Below are positions 33,705 to 42,916 of a DNA stretch of 64,000 bases, piece by piece. The stretch spans positions 1 through 64,000 of the forward strand of contig JAXGZL010000002.1 in NCBI GenBank assembly GCA_040776985.1, read 5' to 3'. How positions within the stretch are numbered: position 1 is the stretch's first letter; each line of letters starts with the position of its first letter. Position numbers and translations under genes: made by a program. This DNA is from UBA6115 sp040776985. Its GTDB lineage: Bacteria; Bacillota; Clostridia; Christensenellales; Aristaeellaceae. The notes beneath the pieces were generated by a model. The model worked only from the letters and a program-made list of their open reading frames with translations, searched no databases and was not told the DNA's origin.

Positions 33705-35494
33705 ATTTCTACAGATCCCATGTCCTGGTGTGCGGCGGCACCGGCTGCACCTCCTCCGGCTCTGACAAGATCCACGCGCGCTTTGACGCGCAGCTGAAGG
33801 AACACGGGCTGGACAAGGAAGTCAGCGTGGTGAAAACCGGCTGCTTCGGGCTTTGCGAAGCGGGCCCGGTGGTCATCGTGTATCCGGAAGGCACCTTCTA
33901 TTCCCACATCAAGGTGGAGGATGTGGACGAGATCGTGGCGGAGCATCTGCTCAAGGGCCGCATTGTCCGCCATCTGGTCTACCACGAGAAGGGCGAGCAG
34001 CCGGAAGTGGGCCGCGCGCTCAACGACATCGGCTTTTACAAGCATCAGACCCGTGTGGCGCTGCGCAACTGCGGCGTGATTGACCCGGAGAACATCGACG
34101 AGTACATCGCCTTTGACGGCTATATGGCGCTTGGCAAGGTCCTCACCGAGATGAAGCCGGAGGACGTGATCAAGATCATCAAGGATTCCGGTCTCAGGGG
34201 CCGGGGCGGCGGCGGCTTCCCCACCGGGCTTAAGTGGCAGCTGACGGCCCAGACCCCCGGCAAGAAGAAGTATGTGGTCTGCAACGCGGACGAGGGCGAC
34301 CCGGGCGCTTTCATGGACCGTTCGGTGCTGGAGGGCGACCCCCACGCGGTGATCGAGGCCATGGTGCTGTGTGGCTATGCCATCGGCTCTGACGAAGGCT
34401 TTATCTATGTGCGCGCGGAATACCCCATCGCGGTCAAGCGCCTGCAGATCGCCCTGGATCAGGCCAGGGGCTATGGCCTGCTGGGCGAAAAGATCCTGGG
34501 CACGGACTTCAACTTTGACATCCATATCCGCCTGGGCGCCGGCGCCTTTGTCTGCGGCGAGGAAATGGCCCTGATGACCTCCATCGAAGGCCACCGGGGC
34601 GAGCCGCGGCCCAAGCCGCCCTTCCCGGCGGTGCAGGGGCTGTTTGACAAGCCCACCAACATCAACAACGTGGAGACCTTTGCCAACATCCCCCAGATCA
34701 TCCTGAAGGGGGCGGACTGGTTCAAGGGCATGGGCTCTGAGCGCTCCCCGGGCACCAAGGTCTTTGCCCTGGGCGGCAAGATCAACAACACCGGCCTGGT
34801 GGAAGTGCCCATGGGCACCCCGCTGCGCACCGTCATCTATGACATCGGCGGCGGCATCCCTGGCGGCAAGGCCTTCAAGGCCGTGCAGACCGGCGGCCCC
34901 TCCGGCGGCTGTATCCCCATGAGTCTGATTGATGTGCCGATTGAGTATGATTCCCTGACGCAGATCGGCTCCATGATGGGCTCCGGCGGAATGATCGTCA
35001 TGGACGAGGACAACTGCATGGTGGACATCGCCCGCTTCTTCCTGGACTTCACGGTGGATGAGTCCTGCGGCAAGTGCACCCCCTGCCGGGTGGGCACCAG
35101 AAGAATGCTGGAGCTGCTGGACCGCATCGTGGCCGGCAAGGGCGAGGAGGGCGACATTGAAAAACTGGAGCGCCTGGCCATCAGCATCAAGGACACCGCC
35201 CTTTGTGGCCTGGGCCAGACGGCGCCCAACCCGGTGCTGTCCACCATCAAGTACTTCCGTGACGAGTACGAGGCCCACATCAAGGACAAGCAGTGCCCTG
35301 CCCATCACTGCAAGGAGCTGCTGCACCTGGAGATCACCGACAAGTGCCGCGGCTGCACAGCCTGCGCCAGGGTCTGCCCGGTCAACGCCATCACCGGCGT
35401 CGCCCGCGGCAAGCATGAAATTGACATCGAGAAATGCATCAAGTGCGATTCCTGCATTGAGAAATGCCGCTTTGATGCCATTATCAAGGTTTGA
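33701..35494 (+). CDS. hydB: NuoF-like flavin subunit of bifurcating hydrogenase
   Basis: 597 residues. Order: thioredoxin-like [2Fe-2S] domain (residues ~5-95), NADH/FMN-binding region with GRGGGGFPTG near 168 and NADEGDPGAF near 193, SLBB domain, [4Fe-4S] site SCGKCTPCRVGT near 452, and a C-terminal pair of ferredoxin clusters (CRGCTACARVCP, CIKCDSCIEKC). This is the electron-branching subunit of HydABC hydrogenases, where NADH and ferredoxin meet the flavin. It overlaps the preceding gene by ATGA. Confidence 0.92.
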   Translation: MNFYRSHVLVCGGTGCTSSGSDKIHARFDAQLKEHGLDKEVSVVKTGCFGLCEAGPVVIVYPEGTFYSHIKVEDVDEIVAEHLLKGRIVRHLVYHEKGEQPEVGRALNDIGFYKHQTRVALRNCGVIDPENIDEYIAFDGYMALGKVLTEMKPEDVIKIIKDSGLRGRGGGGFPTGLKWQLTAQTPGKKKYVVCNADEGDPGAFMDRSVLEGDPHAVIEAMVLCGYAIGSDEGFIYVRAEYPIAVKRLQIALDQARGYGLLGEKILGTDFNFDIHIRLGAGAFVCGEEMALMTSIEGHRGEPRPKPPFPAVQGLFDKPTNINNVETFANIPQIILKGADWFKGMGSERSPGTKVFALGGKINNTGLVEVPMGTPLRTVIYDIGGGIPGGKAFKAVQTGGPSGGCIPMSLIDVPIEYDSLTQIGSMMGSGGMIVMDEDNCMVDIARFFLDFTVDESCGKCTPCRVGTRRMLELLDRIVAGKGEEGDIEKLERLAISIKDTALCGLGQTAPNPVLSTIKYFRDEYEAHIKDKQCPAHHCKELLHLEITDKCRGCTACARVCPVNAITGVARGKHEIDIEKCIKCDSCIEKCRFDAIIKV

Positions 35495-35508
35495 CGGGAG
35501 GAGAGGCC

Positions 35509-37269
35509 ATGAAGATGATATCGCTTACCATTGACGGTGTGAAGGTGGAGGTGCCGGAGGGGTCCACAGTGCTGGACGCAGCCCGCAAGGCGCATATCCG
35601 CATTCCCACCCTGTGCTTTTTGGAAGAAATCAACGAGATCGGCGCCTGCCGCATGTGCGTGGTGGAAACCGGCGCCCGGACCCTGCAGGCGGCCTGCGTG
35701 CTGCCGGCCACCGAGGGCATGGAGGTGAAAACCAACACCCGCCGGGTGCGCCATGCCAGGAAGACGGTGCTGGAGCTGATCCTGAGCAACCATGACAAGA
35801 AGTGCCTGTCCTGTGTGCGCAGCCAGAACTGCGAGCTGCAGCGCCTGGCGCTGGAACTGGAGATCACCGACTTTGACACCTATGCCGGGGAGCGCAGGGA
35901 GTATGCCATTGACGACCTGTCCCCAAGCGTGGTGCGGGACAACAACAAATGCATCAACTGCCGGCGCTGTGTCTCCACCTGCTACAACACCCAGGCTGTG
36001 GGCGTGATCGGGCCTGTGGGCCGCGGTTTTGACACCAGCATTGAGTCCGCCTGGAACATGCACCTGTCTGAAACCGCCTGCATCAGCTGCGGACAGTGCA
36101 TCAACGCCTGCCCGGTGGGCGCCCTGCGTGAAAAGGAAGAAGCGCCCATCGTGTGGAAACTGCTGCACGACCCGAAAAAGCACGTGGTGGTGCAGACGGC
36201 GCCTGCTGTCAGGGCCGCTTTGGGCGAGGAGTTTGGCCTGCCCATGGGCACCAATGTCACCGGCAAAATGGTGGCAGCACTCAGGCGCCTGGGCTTTGAC
36301 CAGGTGTTTGACACCGACTTCACCGCTGACCTGACCATCATGGAGGAAGCGACAGAGCTGCTGGGCCGCATCCAGGGGGGTGGCGTGCTACCCATGATCA
36401 CCTCCTGCTCCCCCGGCTGGATCAACTTCTGCGAAACCTTCTATCCGGACTTCATCCCCAACCTGTCCAGCTGCAAATCCCCCCATGAGATGATGGGCGC
36501 TGTGATCAAGACCTACTACGCCGAGAAGGCGGGGCTGACGGCCAAGGACCTGGCAGTGGTGTCTGTGATGCCCTGCACCGCCAAGAAGTTTGAGGCGGAC
36601 CGCGAGCAGCTGGCCGCCACCGGCTTCCCGGATGTGGACGCGGTGGTGACCACCCGCGAGCTGGCCCGGATGATCAAGTCCAACGGCATTGATTTCCTGG
36701 CCCTGCCGGATGAGGACTTTGACTCCCTGCTTGGCGACAGCACCGGTGCGGCAGCCATTTTTGGCGCCACCGGCGGCGTGATGGAGGCGGCGCTGCGCAC
36801 CGCCTATGAGACCATCACCGGCGAAACCCTGACCTCCCTTGACTTCCACGATGTGCGCGGCCTGGAAGGCGTGAAGGAAGCGGATATCCAGATTGGTGAC
36901 CTCACCCTGAAGGTGGCGGTGGCCCACGGCACCGCCAACGCAAAGACCCTGCTGGACAACATCCGCAGTGGGGAGAAGACCTATCACTTTATCGAGGTGA
37001 TGGGCTGCCCTGGCGGCTGTGTCAACGGCGGCGGCCAGCCGATCATCTCCGCCGAGGAACGCGGAAAGAGCGATCCCCGGATGCGCCGCGCCAAGGCCCT
37101 GTATGCCGCTGACGCCGCGATGACCTACCGCAAGAGCCATGAGAACCCCAGCATCAAGCGCATTTATGAGGAGTTCCTGGGCGAGCCCAACAGCCACAAG
37201 GCGCACCAGCTGCTGCACACCACCTATGCGCCCCAGAAAAAGTACAAGAACGTGAAGCCCGTGTCCTGA
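35509..37269 (+). CDS. hydA: catalytic [FeFe] hydrogenase, group A bifurcating type
   Basis: 586 residues. Order: N-terminal [2Fe-2S] plant-ferredoxin domain (C in TLCF, CRMC), His-ligated [4Fe-4S] cluster (HDKKCLSC...NC), two [4Fe-4S] clusters (CINCRRCVSTC, CISCGQCINACP), then the H-cluster domain with TSCSPGW near 298, MPCTAKKFE near 352 and MGCPGGCVNGGGQP near 497, and a small-subunit tail with the KRIYEEF...HKAHQLLHTTY motif. All H-cluster ligands are present, so it should make or oxidise H2. ATG 35509 follows GGGAGGAGAGG; the TTG at 35491 is rejected. Confidence 0.94.
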   Translation: MKMISLTIDGVKVEVPEGSTVLDAARKAHIRIPTLCFLEEINEIGACRMCVVETGARTLQAACVLPATEGMEVKTNTRRVRHARKTVLELILSNHDKKCLSCVRSQNCELQRLALELEITDFDTYAGERREYAIDDLSPSVVRDNNKCINCRRCVSTCYNTQAVGVIGPVGRGFDTSIESAWNMHLSETACISCGQCINACPVGALREKEEAPIVWKLLHDPKKHVVVQTAPAVRAALGEEFGLPMGTNVTGKMVAALRRLGFDQVFDTDFTADLTIMEEATELLGRIQGGGVLPMITSCSPGWINFCETFYPDFIPNLSSCKSPHEMMGAVIKTYYAEKAGLTAKDLAVVSVMPCTAKKFEADREQLAATGFPDVDAVVTTRELARMIKSNGIDFLALPDEDFDSLLGDSTGAAAIFGATGGVMEAALRTAYETITGETLTSLDFHDVRGLEGVKEADIQIGDLTLKVAVAHGTANAKTLLDNIRSGEKTYHFIEVMGCPGGCVNGGGQPIISAEERGKSDPRMRRAKALYAADAAMTYRKSHENPSIKRIYEEFLGEPNSHKAHQLLHTTYAPQKKYKNVKPVS

Positions 37270-37301
37270 CCCCGAGATTTGCGGGAGAACTGGAGCTTTT
37301 A

Positions 37302-38249
37302 ATGAAACGGATGAAAAGAACCGCAGCCCTGCTGCTGGCGCTGGCCCTGATGGTGGCCGGCCTGGTGGCGATGGCTGAAACCCAGCCTGTGCGCGTGGCG
37401 GCCCTGAAGGGCCCCACCGCCATGGGGCTGGTGAAACTGATGGCGGATGAGAAGGACCAGGACAACTACGCCTTCACCCTGGCGGCCAGCCCGGACGTCC
37501 TGGTGCCCGCCCTGGCCAAGGGGGAGGTGGACCTGGCCTGCCTGCCGGTGAACCTGGCGGCCATCCTCTACCAGAACACCAAGGGGGCCATCAAGGTCAC
37601 CAACATCAACACCCTGGGCGTGATCTATATCCTGGAAAAGGGCGAGGGCGTGAAGGCCCTGTCCGACCTGGCCGGCCGCAAGGTCTATGCCAGCGGCAAG
37701 GCCTCCACCCCGGAGTATGCCCTGACCTATCTGCTTGAAAAGGCGGGGGTGAAGGATGTCCAGGTGGACTGGAAGGCAGAGCACAGCGAGGCGCTGGCCG
37801 CCTTCCTTCAGGACCCGGAGGGCCTGGCCATGCTGCCCCAACCCTTTGTGACCGTGGCCCAGACCAAGAACGACAAGATCAAGATCGCCCTGGACCTGAC
37901 CCGGGAATGGGAAGCGGTGACCGGGGAAACCATGGTGACCGGCGTGACGGTGGCCAGGCAGGACTTCCTGGAGAAAAACCCGGAGGCCCTGGACCAGTTC
38001 CTGAAGGACTATGAGGCCTCCGTCAGCTATGTCAACGCCAATGTGAAGGAAGCGGCCGCCCTGATCGGAGAATACGGCATCGTGGACGCCGCGGTGGCGG
38101 AAAAGGCGCTGCCCTACTGCAACATCACCTTCATCAAGGGCGACGCGATGGAAAAGGCCCTGGTGCCTTTCTACCAGATGCTCTTTGACCAAAACCCCAA
38201 GTCTGTGGGCGGGCAAATGCCTGATGAGGCCTTCTATCACAAGCCCTGA
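37302..38249 (+). CDS. NitT/TauT-type ABC substrate-binding protein
   Basis: 315 residues with a signal peptide (1-25, cut after VAMA) but no lipobox Cys, unusual for a Gram-positive binding protein, which is normally lipid-anchored. The body is like the SsuA/TauA/NMT1 family: ALKGPTAMGLVKLM near the start and LPVNLAAILYQN mid-way. It binds an unknown small molecule outside the cell. It lies 32 bases after hydA and 7 bases before its permease gene, so transporter and hydrogenase may be co-transcribed. Confidence 0.82.
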   Translation: MKRMKRTAALLLALALMVAGLVAMAETQPVRVAALKGPTAMGLVKLMADEKDQDNYAFTLAASPDVLVPALAKGEVDLACLPVNLAAILYQNTKGAIKVTNINTLGVIYILEKGEGVKALSDLAGRKVYASGKASTPEYALTYLLEKAGVKDVQVDWKAEHSEALAAFLQDPEGLAMLPQPFVTVAQTKNDKIKIALDLTREWEAVTGETMVTGVTVARQDFLEKNPEALDQFLKDYEASVSYVNANVKEAAALIGEYGIVDAAVAEKALPYCNITFIKGDAMEKALVPFYQMLFDQNPKSVGGQMPDEAFYHKP

Positions 38250-38256
38250 CCGGCAG

Positions 38257-38997
38257 ATGAAAGCCAGGGTGGCGCTGGCCACCCTGGTTTGGCTGGTTGT
38301 CTGGCAGGGGTTGGCCATGGCGATGGGGCAGGAGTACCTGCTGGCCTCGCCTTTGGCTGTCCTGGGGCAGCTGGCCCGCCTGGTTATCCTGCCGGCATCC
38401 TGGCTGGCCGCCCTGCGCTCGGGCGGGCGCATCCTCCTGGGCTTCCTTGGGGCGGCTGCCTTTGGCGCCGCCCTTGCCTTTTTAAGCGCCCGGTTTGTCT
38501 GGGTGCGGGATCTGTCCGCCCCCCTGGTGGCGGCTGCCCGGTCGGTGCCGGTGGCCAGCTTTGTGATCCTGGCCATCATCCTGGTGTCCACCCGCTGGCT
38601 GTCCAGCCTTATCGCCTTTGTGATCGGCTTTCCCCTGATCTTTGGCAATGTCACCGAGGGCATCAAGCGGAGGAACCAGGGACTTTCCGAAGTGGCCCAG
38701 GTGTTCCGGGTGCCGGCCATCAGAAGGCTTTTATACCTGGATCTGCCCCAGATACTGCCTTATTTCAAGTCCGGCGCCATCTCTGCGGTTGGCCTGTGCT
38801 GGAAAAGCGGGATCGCGGCGGAGCTGATCGGCATCCCTGCCGGCACCATCGGGGAAAGGCTGTATGTGGTGAAGGTCAACCTGTTCACGGCGGAGCTGTT
38901 TGCCTGGACGGTGATCATTGTGGTGATCAGCGGCCTTTCCAGCCGCCTGGTGGCGATGCTGTGCGACGCGGGCATGAAAGCCCTGGAGAAGCTGTGA
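38257..38997 (+). CDS. NitT/TauT-type ABC permease
   Basis: 246 residues with about six membrane segments, the first at ~5-23. The cytoplasmic EAA loop for contact with the ATPase is around residues 135-155 (GIKRRNQGLSEVAQVFRVP). ATG 38257 lies 7 bases after the binding-protein stop; the frame upstream to 38185 overlaps that gene and is rejected. Its stop overlaps the ATPase start. Confidence 0.85.
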   Translation: MKARVALATLVWLVVWQGLAMAMGQEYLLASPLAVLGQLARLVILPASWLAALRSGGRILLGFLGAAAFGAALAFLSARFVWVRDLSAPLVAAARSVPVASFVILAIILVSTRWLSSLIAFVIGFPLIFGNVTEGIKRRNQGLSEVAQVFRVPAIRRLLYLDLPQILPYFKSGAISAVGLCWKSGIAAELIGIPAGTIGERLYVVKVNLFTAELFAWTVIIVVISGLSSRLVAMLCDAGMKALEKL

Positions 38998-39575
38998 TGC
39001 TGGCGCTGTATGAGGTCACCAAGCGCTATGGCGCGCAGACGGTGTTTGAGCATTTCAGCTTGAACATCGGGGCCGGTGAGCGCGTCTGCCTGATGGGGCC
39101 CTCCGGCTGCGGCAAGACCACCGCGTTGCGGCTTCTGGCGGGGCTTGAAAGGCCGGAGGCCGGCAAGGTAACCAGGAAGGGTGCCATCAGCATGGTGTTC
39201 CAGGAGGACCGGCTGCTGACTGCCCTTCTGCCCACCGGCAACCTGCGCCTGGTGGCGGGCAAGGGAGAGCAGCAGCGCCTGGAAAGCCTGCTGACCCGGC
39301 TGGGCCTGGGGGACAGCCTGCTGAAGCCCGTGCGGGAGCTGTCAGGCGGCATGCGCCGCCGGGTGGCCATCGCCAGGGCCCTGGCGGTGCCCTTTGACGC
39401 GCTGCTGTTGGATGAGCCGTTCAAGGGCCTGGACGGGGACACCAGGCGCCGGACCGCCCAGGTGATTCTGGAGGAGGCGGCGGGCAAAACCATCCTGCTG
39501 GTGGCCCATGACCCGGCGGAAGCGGAACTTCTTGAAGCGGAGGTGCTTCATCTGAATAAACCGACATCAAAGTAA
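38997..39575 (+). CDS. NitT/TauT-type ABC ATPase
   Basis: 192 residues. Walker A GPSGCGKTT near 34, ELSGGMRRR signature near 115, Walker B DALLLDEPF near 136 and the switch His in VAHDP. It is shorter than usual (~250) because the C-terminal regulatory part is missing. ATG 38997 shares one base with the permease stop; the long frame extending back to 38289 lies inside the permease in another phase. Confidence 0.87.
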   Translation: MLALYEVTKRYGAQTVFEHFSLNIGAGERVCLMGPSGCGKTTALRLLAGLERPEAGKVTRKGAISMVFQEDRLLTALLPTGNLRLVAGKGEQQRLESLLTRLGLGDSLLKPVRELSGGMRRRVAIARALAVPFDALLLDEPFKGLDGDTRRRTAQVILEEAAGKTILLVAHDPAEAELLEAEVLHLNKPTSK

Positions 39576-39587
39576 GGAGGTACCCAA

Positions 39588-39836
39588 ATGGAACAGGACA
39601 GGATCATGGCAATCCGGACGGACACGAGGCGGGAAAACGCCGAGGCGCTGCAAAAGGTGCTGACCCAGTTTGGCTGCAACATCAAGGTGCGCCTGGGCCT
39701 GCATGAGGCGGGGCTGGTGTGCTCTGAATCCGGCCTCATCCTGCTGGTGCTGACCGGCCCGCAGGAGGAAATCACCCAGTTTGAGCAGGCGCTGACCCAG
39801 GTGGACGGCGTCCAGTTCAAAACCATGGCGGTCTGA
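39588..39836 (+). CDS. TM1266-like iron-only hydrogenase regulator
   Basis: 82 residues, a single ACT/NikR-C-like domain of the family often called iron-only hydrogenase system regulator (TM1266). It begins RIMAIRTDTRRENAEALQKVLTQFG and ends in DGVQFKTMAV, as in relatives of ~80 residues. AAGGAGG upstream. It closes the hydrogenase/transporter block and supports the view that the ABC genes belong to it. The ligand is unknown. Confidence 0.7.
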   Translation: MEQDRIMAIRTDTRRENAEALQKVLTQFGCNIKVRLGLHEAGLVCSESGLILLVLTGPQEEITQFEQALTQVDGVQFKTMAV

Positions 39837-39854
39837 GCAGGATTCTGACTAGAA

Positions 39855-39876
39855 AGAGGGGGCAACCCCTCTTTTT
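39855..39876 (+). terminator. terminator of the hydrogenase/transporter block
   Basis: A 7-bp stem AGAGGGG/CCCCTCT with a GCAA tetraloop, followed by TTTT. Confidence 0.88.
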
Positions 39877-39906
39877 ATGTGGTAAGATATGGGAAAGGAG
39901 GCTGTC

Positions 39907-40392
39907 ATGGAAATTAAAACGTTGCTGATATCAGCCAAGCCCCCCTTTCCTAATTCAGAGCTGCCGGTGCTTATCTACCCCCAGGCGCTGCCGGGGAAGG
40001 CGGGTTTTGCGGCCCTGTTCCGCAAAAACGGCTGGACGGGCATCTGGACCAACGGGGTGTATGAATTTGACCACTTTCATGCGCAGGCCCATGAGGCCCT
40101 GGGCTGCACCAAAGGCTGGGCCCGGCTGCGGCTGGGCGGGCCGGAGGGCCTTGAGGTGAGGGTGGAAGCAGGGGACGCGGTGCTGTTGCCGGCCGGCATG
40201 GGGCACCGGAACCTTGAGCAGTCGGCGGACTTCCAGATTGTGGGCGCCTACCCGCCCGGTCAGTCGCCGGACATGCAGTATGGGGAGCCGGCGGATTATG
40301 AGCGATTGATGAAAAGGTGCCGCCAGCTGCCCATCCCCTCCCGGGATCCGGTGGATGGCCAGCCTTTTACACACTGGCAGAACAAGGAATAA
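39907..40392 (+). CDS. cupin-fold protein
   Basis: 161 residues from ATG 39907, 5 bases after AAAGGAGG. FDHFHAQAHEALGC near 48-61 is the first cupin motif (His, His, Glu) and GDAVLLPAGMGHRN near 93-106 the second, giving a one-metal beta-barrel. Function within the superfamily cannot be read: sugar-binding, isomerase and storage proteins share it. It is followed after 10 bases by the glycosylasparaginase gene, probably in one operon. Confidence 0.75.
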   Translation: MEIKTLLISAKPPFPNSELPVLIYPQALPGKAGFAALFRKNGWTGIWTNGVYEFDHFHAQAHEALGCTKGWARLRLGGPEGLEVRVEAGDAVLLPAGMGHRNLEQSADFQIVGAYPPGQSPDMQYGEPADYERLMKRCRQLPIPSRDPVDGQPFTHWQNKE

Positions 40393-40402
40393 GGAGAACA
40401 GC

Positions 40403-41308
40403 ATGGAAAAAACATGGGCGTTGATTGGCACCTGGCCCTTTGCGATGCAGGGGGTGGAGGCGTTGGCGGAAAGATTGGCCGGCAGCATGAGCGCCATGGA
40501 CGCCGTGGTGGCGGCCTGCCGGATGGTGGAGGATGACCCGGAGGTGGACACGGTGGGCCTGGGGGGCATCCCCAACGCCCAGGGCGAGGTGGAGCTGGAC
40601 GCGGCGGTGATGGACGGGCGGGACATGGCCATCGGCGCGGTGGGCGGCGTCAAAAACCATAAAAACCCGGTGCTGATCGCCCGGGAATTGCTGCGCCATC
40701 CCAGCCACAACATGCTGGTGGCCCAGGGGGCAGAGGCCTTTGCCAAAAGCCGGGGCATCCCCCGGGAATCCCCGCTGACGGACAAAGCCCTGAAGCGCTT
40801 TCAGGAGCTAAAGGAAAAGGCGGATGACCAGGGGCATGACACGGTCTGCTTCCTGGGCCTGTCGGGAGGGCACCTGGCGGCGGCGGTGTCCACCAGCGGG
40901 CTTTCCCTGAAGCTGCCCGGCCGCCTGGGGGATTCCCCGCTGGTGGGCAGCGGCTTTTACGCGGATGACGAGGCGGGGGCGGCCGCCGCCACCGGGGTGG
41001 GCGAGGAGATCATGAAAGGTTTGCTCAGCTTCCGGGCGGTGGAATACCTGAAGGCGGGGCTCATCCCCCAGGAGGCCGCGGACAGGGCGGTGCTGGAATG
41101 CCATCAGCGCCTGCTGCGCGCGGGGCGCAAGCCCGGTAACATGGCGATGATCTGCCTGGACAACAAGGGCCGTTTTGGCGCCGCCTGCAACCACCAGCAC
41201 TTTGCCTTTGCCGCCGCCTGCCAGGGGCAGCCCGCCAGGCTGTATGAAGTAAAGCCCATCATCGACAATGCCGCTGATGAGCTTCCTCCGGAACTGGCCG
41301 GGTTATAA
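40403..41308 (+). CDS. N4-(beta-N-acetylglucosaminyl)-L-asparaginase-like Ntn hydrolase
   Basis: 301 residues. Glycosylasparaginase family; autocleavage before T147 in GHDTVCFLGL would free the catalytic threonine. DTVGLGG near 50 and GSGFYADDEAGAAAATGVGEE near 190 are other family motifs. It hydrolyses the GlcNAc-Asn bond of glycopeptides or a related amide. There is no signal peptide, so it acts inside the cell on imported fragments. AAGGAG precedes ATG 40403. With the NahK-like kinase at 23975 it hints at host-glycan use, though the two are far apart. Confidence 0.85.
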   Translation: MEKTWALIGTWPFAMQGVEALAERLAGSMSAMDAVVAACRMVEDDPEVDTVGLGGIPNAQGEVELDAAVMDGRDMAIGAVGGVKNHKNPVLIARELLRHPSHNMLVAQGAEAFAKSRGIPRESPLTDKALKRFQELKEKADDQGHDTVCFLGLSGGHLAAAVSTSGLSLKLPGRLGDSPLVGSGFYADDEAGAAAATGVGEEIMKGLLSFRAVEYLKAGLIPQEAADRAVLECHQRLLRAGRKPGNMAMICLDNKGRFGAACNHQHFAFAAACQGQPARLYEVKPIIDNAADELPPELAGL

Positions 41309-41328
41309 TCAAGCTTTTTTGAAGGGGT

Positions 41329-41362
41329 GTGGGGGAACTTTATTTCAGAAAAGTTCCCCCAC
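41329..41362. terminator. 12-bp inverted repeat between convergent genes
   Basis: GTGGGGGAACTT pairs perfectly with AAGTTCCCCCAC around a 10-base loop. It lies between the ends of two convergent genes and may end transcription from both, but neither side has a clean T-run. Confidence 0.5.
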
Positions 41363-41381
41363 AAATCCTTATCCCCGTTTT

Positions 41382-42149
41382 CTATCCGACCCTTTTGGCG
41401 ATCTCCAGGGCCACCAGGAAGTTTCTCAGCTGGTGGTCTTTTTCTGCCTCGCTGCACAGGATGCGCTGCTCCCATTCCGGGGCGTCCAGCAGGTCGCCGG
41501 AGTAGAAGAAGGTGAAATACTCATAGCCCTGAAAGTCGCACATGGCCTGCAGGCCGCTGCACTCCATGTCCACCGCGATGCAGCCCTCCGCCCTGCGTTT
41601 TTCCATGTTGTTCCGGGTTTCCCGGTAGATGGCGTCGGTGGTCCAGGCGCGGCCCTGCACATGGGGGATGTCCAGTTCCTTCAGAATGCCCGCCACTTTG
41701 TCGGCGTTCCTGATCCGGATGTAGGGGGCGGCGGGGGCATAGTGATAGCTGAGCCCCTCGTCCCGGTAGGCTTCGGTGGGGACGATGAGGTGCCCCTCGG
41801 TGAGGGCGCTGTCCAGGGCGCCGCAGCTGCCAAAGAGCACGAAACGGCGGATGCCGGTGGCGGCGGCCACATCCTCCATCATCATGGCAGCGGCGGAGGA
41901 GGTGGTGGGGCTCATGTACATCGCGACACGGGGGCCTTCCCCCTGATTTTCCAGCAGATAAACCGGCCGGTCGCCGTTCAGGGCGGCGATGCTGACCATC
42001 ACCCGGCCTTTGAAGTGCGCAAGGACATGGTCCATCACCGTTTTGGAAAAGGTGACGATGCAGACCTCCGCCATGGGTTCCACCGGGGGGTAGATATCCG
42101 CGGTGGTAAAGACAGGGGGGCTGTTCGGGTCAAAGCTGCTGGTGATCAT
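41382..42149 (-). CDS. nucleoside phosphorylase (uridine/purine phosphorylase family)
   Basis: 255 residues. PNP/UDP fold: a GSCGAL stretch near 108-113 binds phosphate and AVDMECSGLQAM near 192 is the substrate-binding Glu region (MEC/MEA). It splits nucleosides with phosphate to base and ribose-1-phosphate. Exact base preference cannot be decided. It overlaps the cutC stop by ATGA and is the last gene of a minus-strand operon with cutC and the P-type ATPase. Confidence 0.85.
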   Translation of the reverse strand: MITSSFDPNSPPVFTTADIYPPVEPMAEVCIVTFSKTVMDHVLAHFKGRVMVSIAALNGDRPVYLLENQGEGPRVAMYMSPTTSSAAAMMMEDVAAATGIRRFVLFGSCGALDSALTEGHLIVPTEAYRDEGLSYHYAPAAPYIRIRNADKVAGILKELDIPHVQGRAWTTDAIYRETRNNMEKRRAEGCIAVDMECSGLQAMCDFQGYEYFTFFYSGDLLDAPEWEQRILCSEAEKDHQLRNFLVALEIAKRVG

Positions 42150-42901
42150 GATTGCAGGGCTTTTGTGACCTGGGCGATGTAATCGCTGTCAATCACGTCA
42201 AACCGGTCCTCCGGCGGGTACAGCGCGCCGCCAAAGTAGATGTCCCGGTTGTTGGCGGTGGACAGGTCCTGCTGGGGCTTGACCCGGAGGATGTGCAGCT
42301 GATCAGCGCCAGTGTGCCGGGCGATTTTCGCCGCGTTGCGCAGGGTGACGCCAGCGCCCGGCAGGATCTGGATCACATCGCCCGCAAACTGCACCATTTC
42401 CCGGATGGTGTCCAGGGCGAAAAAGACATCCGGCTCCTGCCCACTGGTGAGCACCCGGTCCACCCCCAAGCGGATCAGGGTGCTCAAGGCGGCCTTCCAG
42501 TCCGGCGTCACGTCAATGGCCCGGTGGTAGACCGCTTCCTTGCCGGCCTCCTTTGCGATGCGCACCAGCTGCTGGCTGCGCGCCTCATCAATGGTGCCGT
42601 CCTCGTGCAGAAAGCCAAAGACCAGGCCGTCCGCCCCGTTTTCAATCAGTGCCCTGGCGTCGTGCAGGGCGGTGGCAAACTCCGCGTCCGTATAGCAAAA
42701 GCCGCCCGGGCGGGGCCTGACCATGGCGATGACGGGCAGGGGGGTGCGCTCCTTGGCCACCTTCAGGGTGCCGATGGAGGGCGTGAGCCCGCCGTGGAAC
42801 AGGCTGTTGTTCAGCTCCACCCGGTCAGCGCCGCCCAGATGGGCCTGGATCACATCATCGGCAGAGCCGCAGCACACCTCCAGCAGTATCTTCTTGTCCA
42901 T
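42146..42901 (-). CDS. cutC: CutC family protein
   Basis: 251 residues, a complete TIM-barrel CutC: LLEVCCGSADD at the start, DRVELNNSLFHGGLTPS near 25-42, MVRPRPGGFCY near 60, and LTSGQEP near 155. The family was named for copper homeostasis, but its enzyme role is unsettled. It is the second gene of the operon after the P-type ATPase (15-base gap). Confidence 0.93.
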   Translation of the reverse strand: MDKKILLEVCCGSADDVIQAHLGGADRVELNNSLFHGGLTPSIGTLKVAKERTPLPVIAMVRPRPGGFCYTDAEFATALHDARALIENGADGLVFGFLHEDGTIDEARSQQLVRIAKEAGKEAVYHRAIDVTPDWKAALSTLIRLGVDRVLTSGQEPDVFFALDTIREMVQFAGDVIQILPGAGVTLRNAAKIARHTGADQLHILRVKPQQDLSTANNRDIYFGGALYPPEDRFDVIDSDYIAQVTKALQS

Positions 42902-42916
42902 GCACCATGTCCTCCT

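Noticed and set aside
33572..35416. Long open frame of 614 codons antisense to the hydB-like gene
   Set aside because: It mirrors hydB, is His/Gly/Ala/Val-rich without motifs, and arises because GC-rich third positions remove stop codons on the other strand.
38289..38996. Extension of the ABC ATPase frame back through the permease gene
   Set aside because: The translation is Gly/Pro-rich noise; the ATPase fold begins at ATG 38997.
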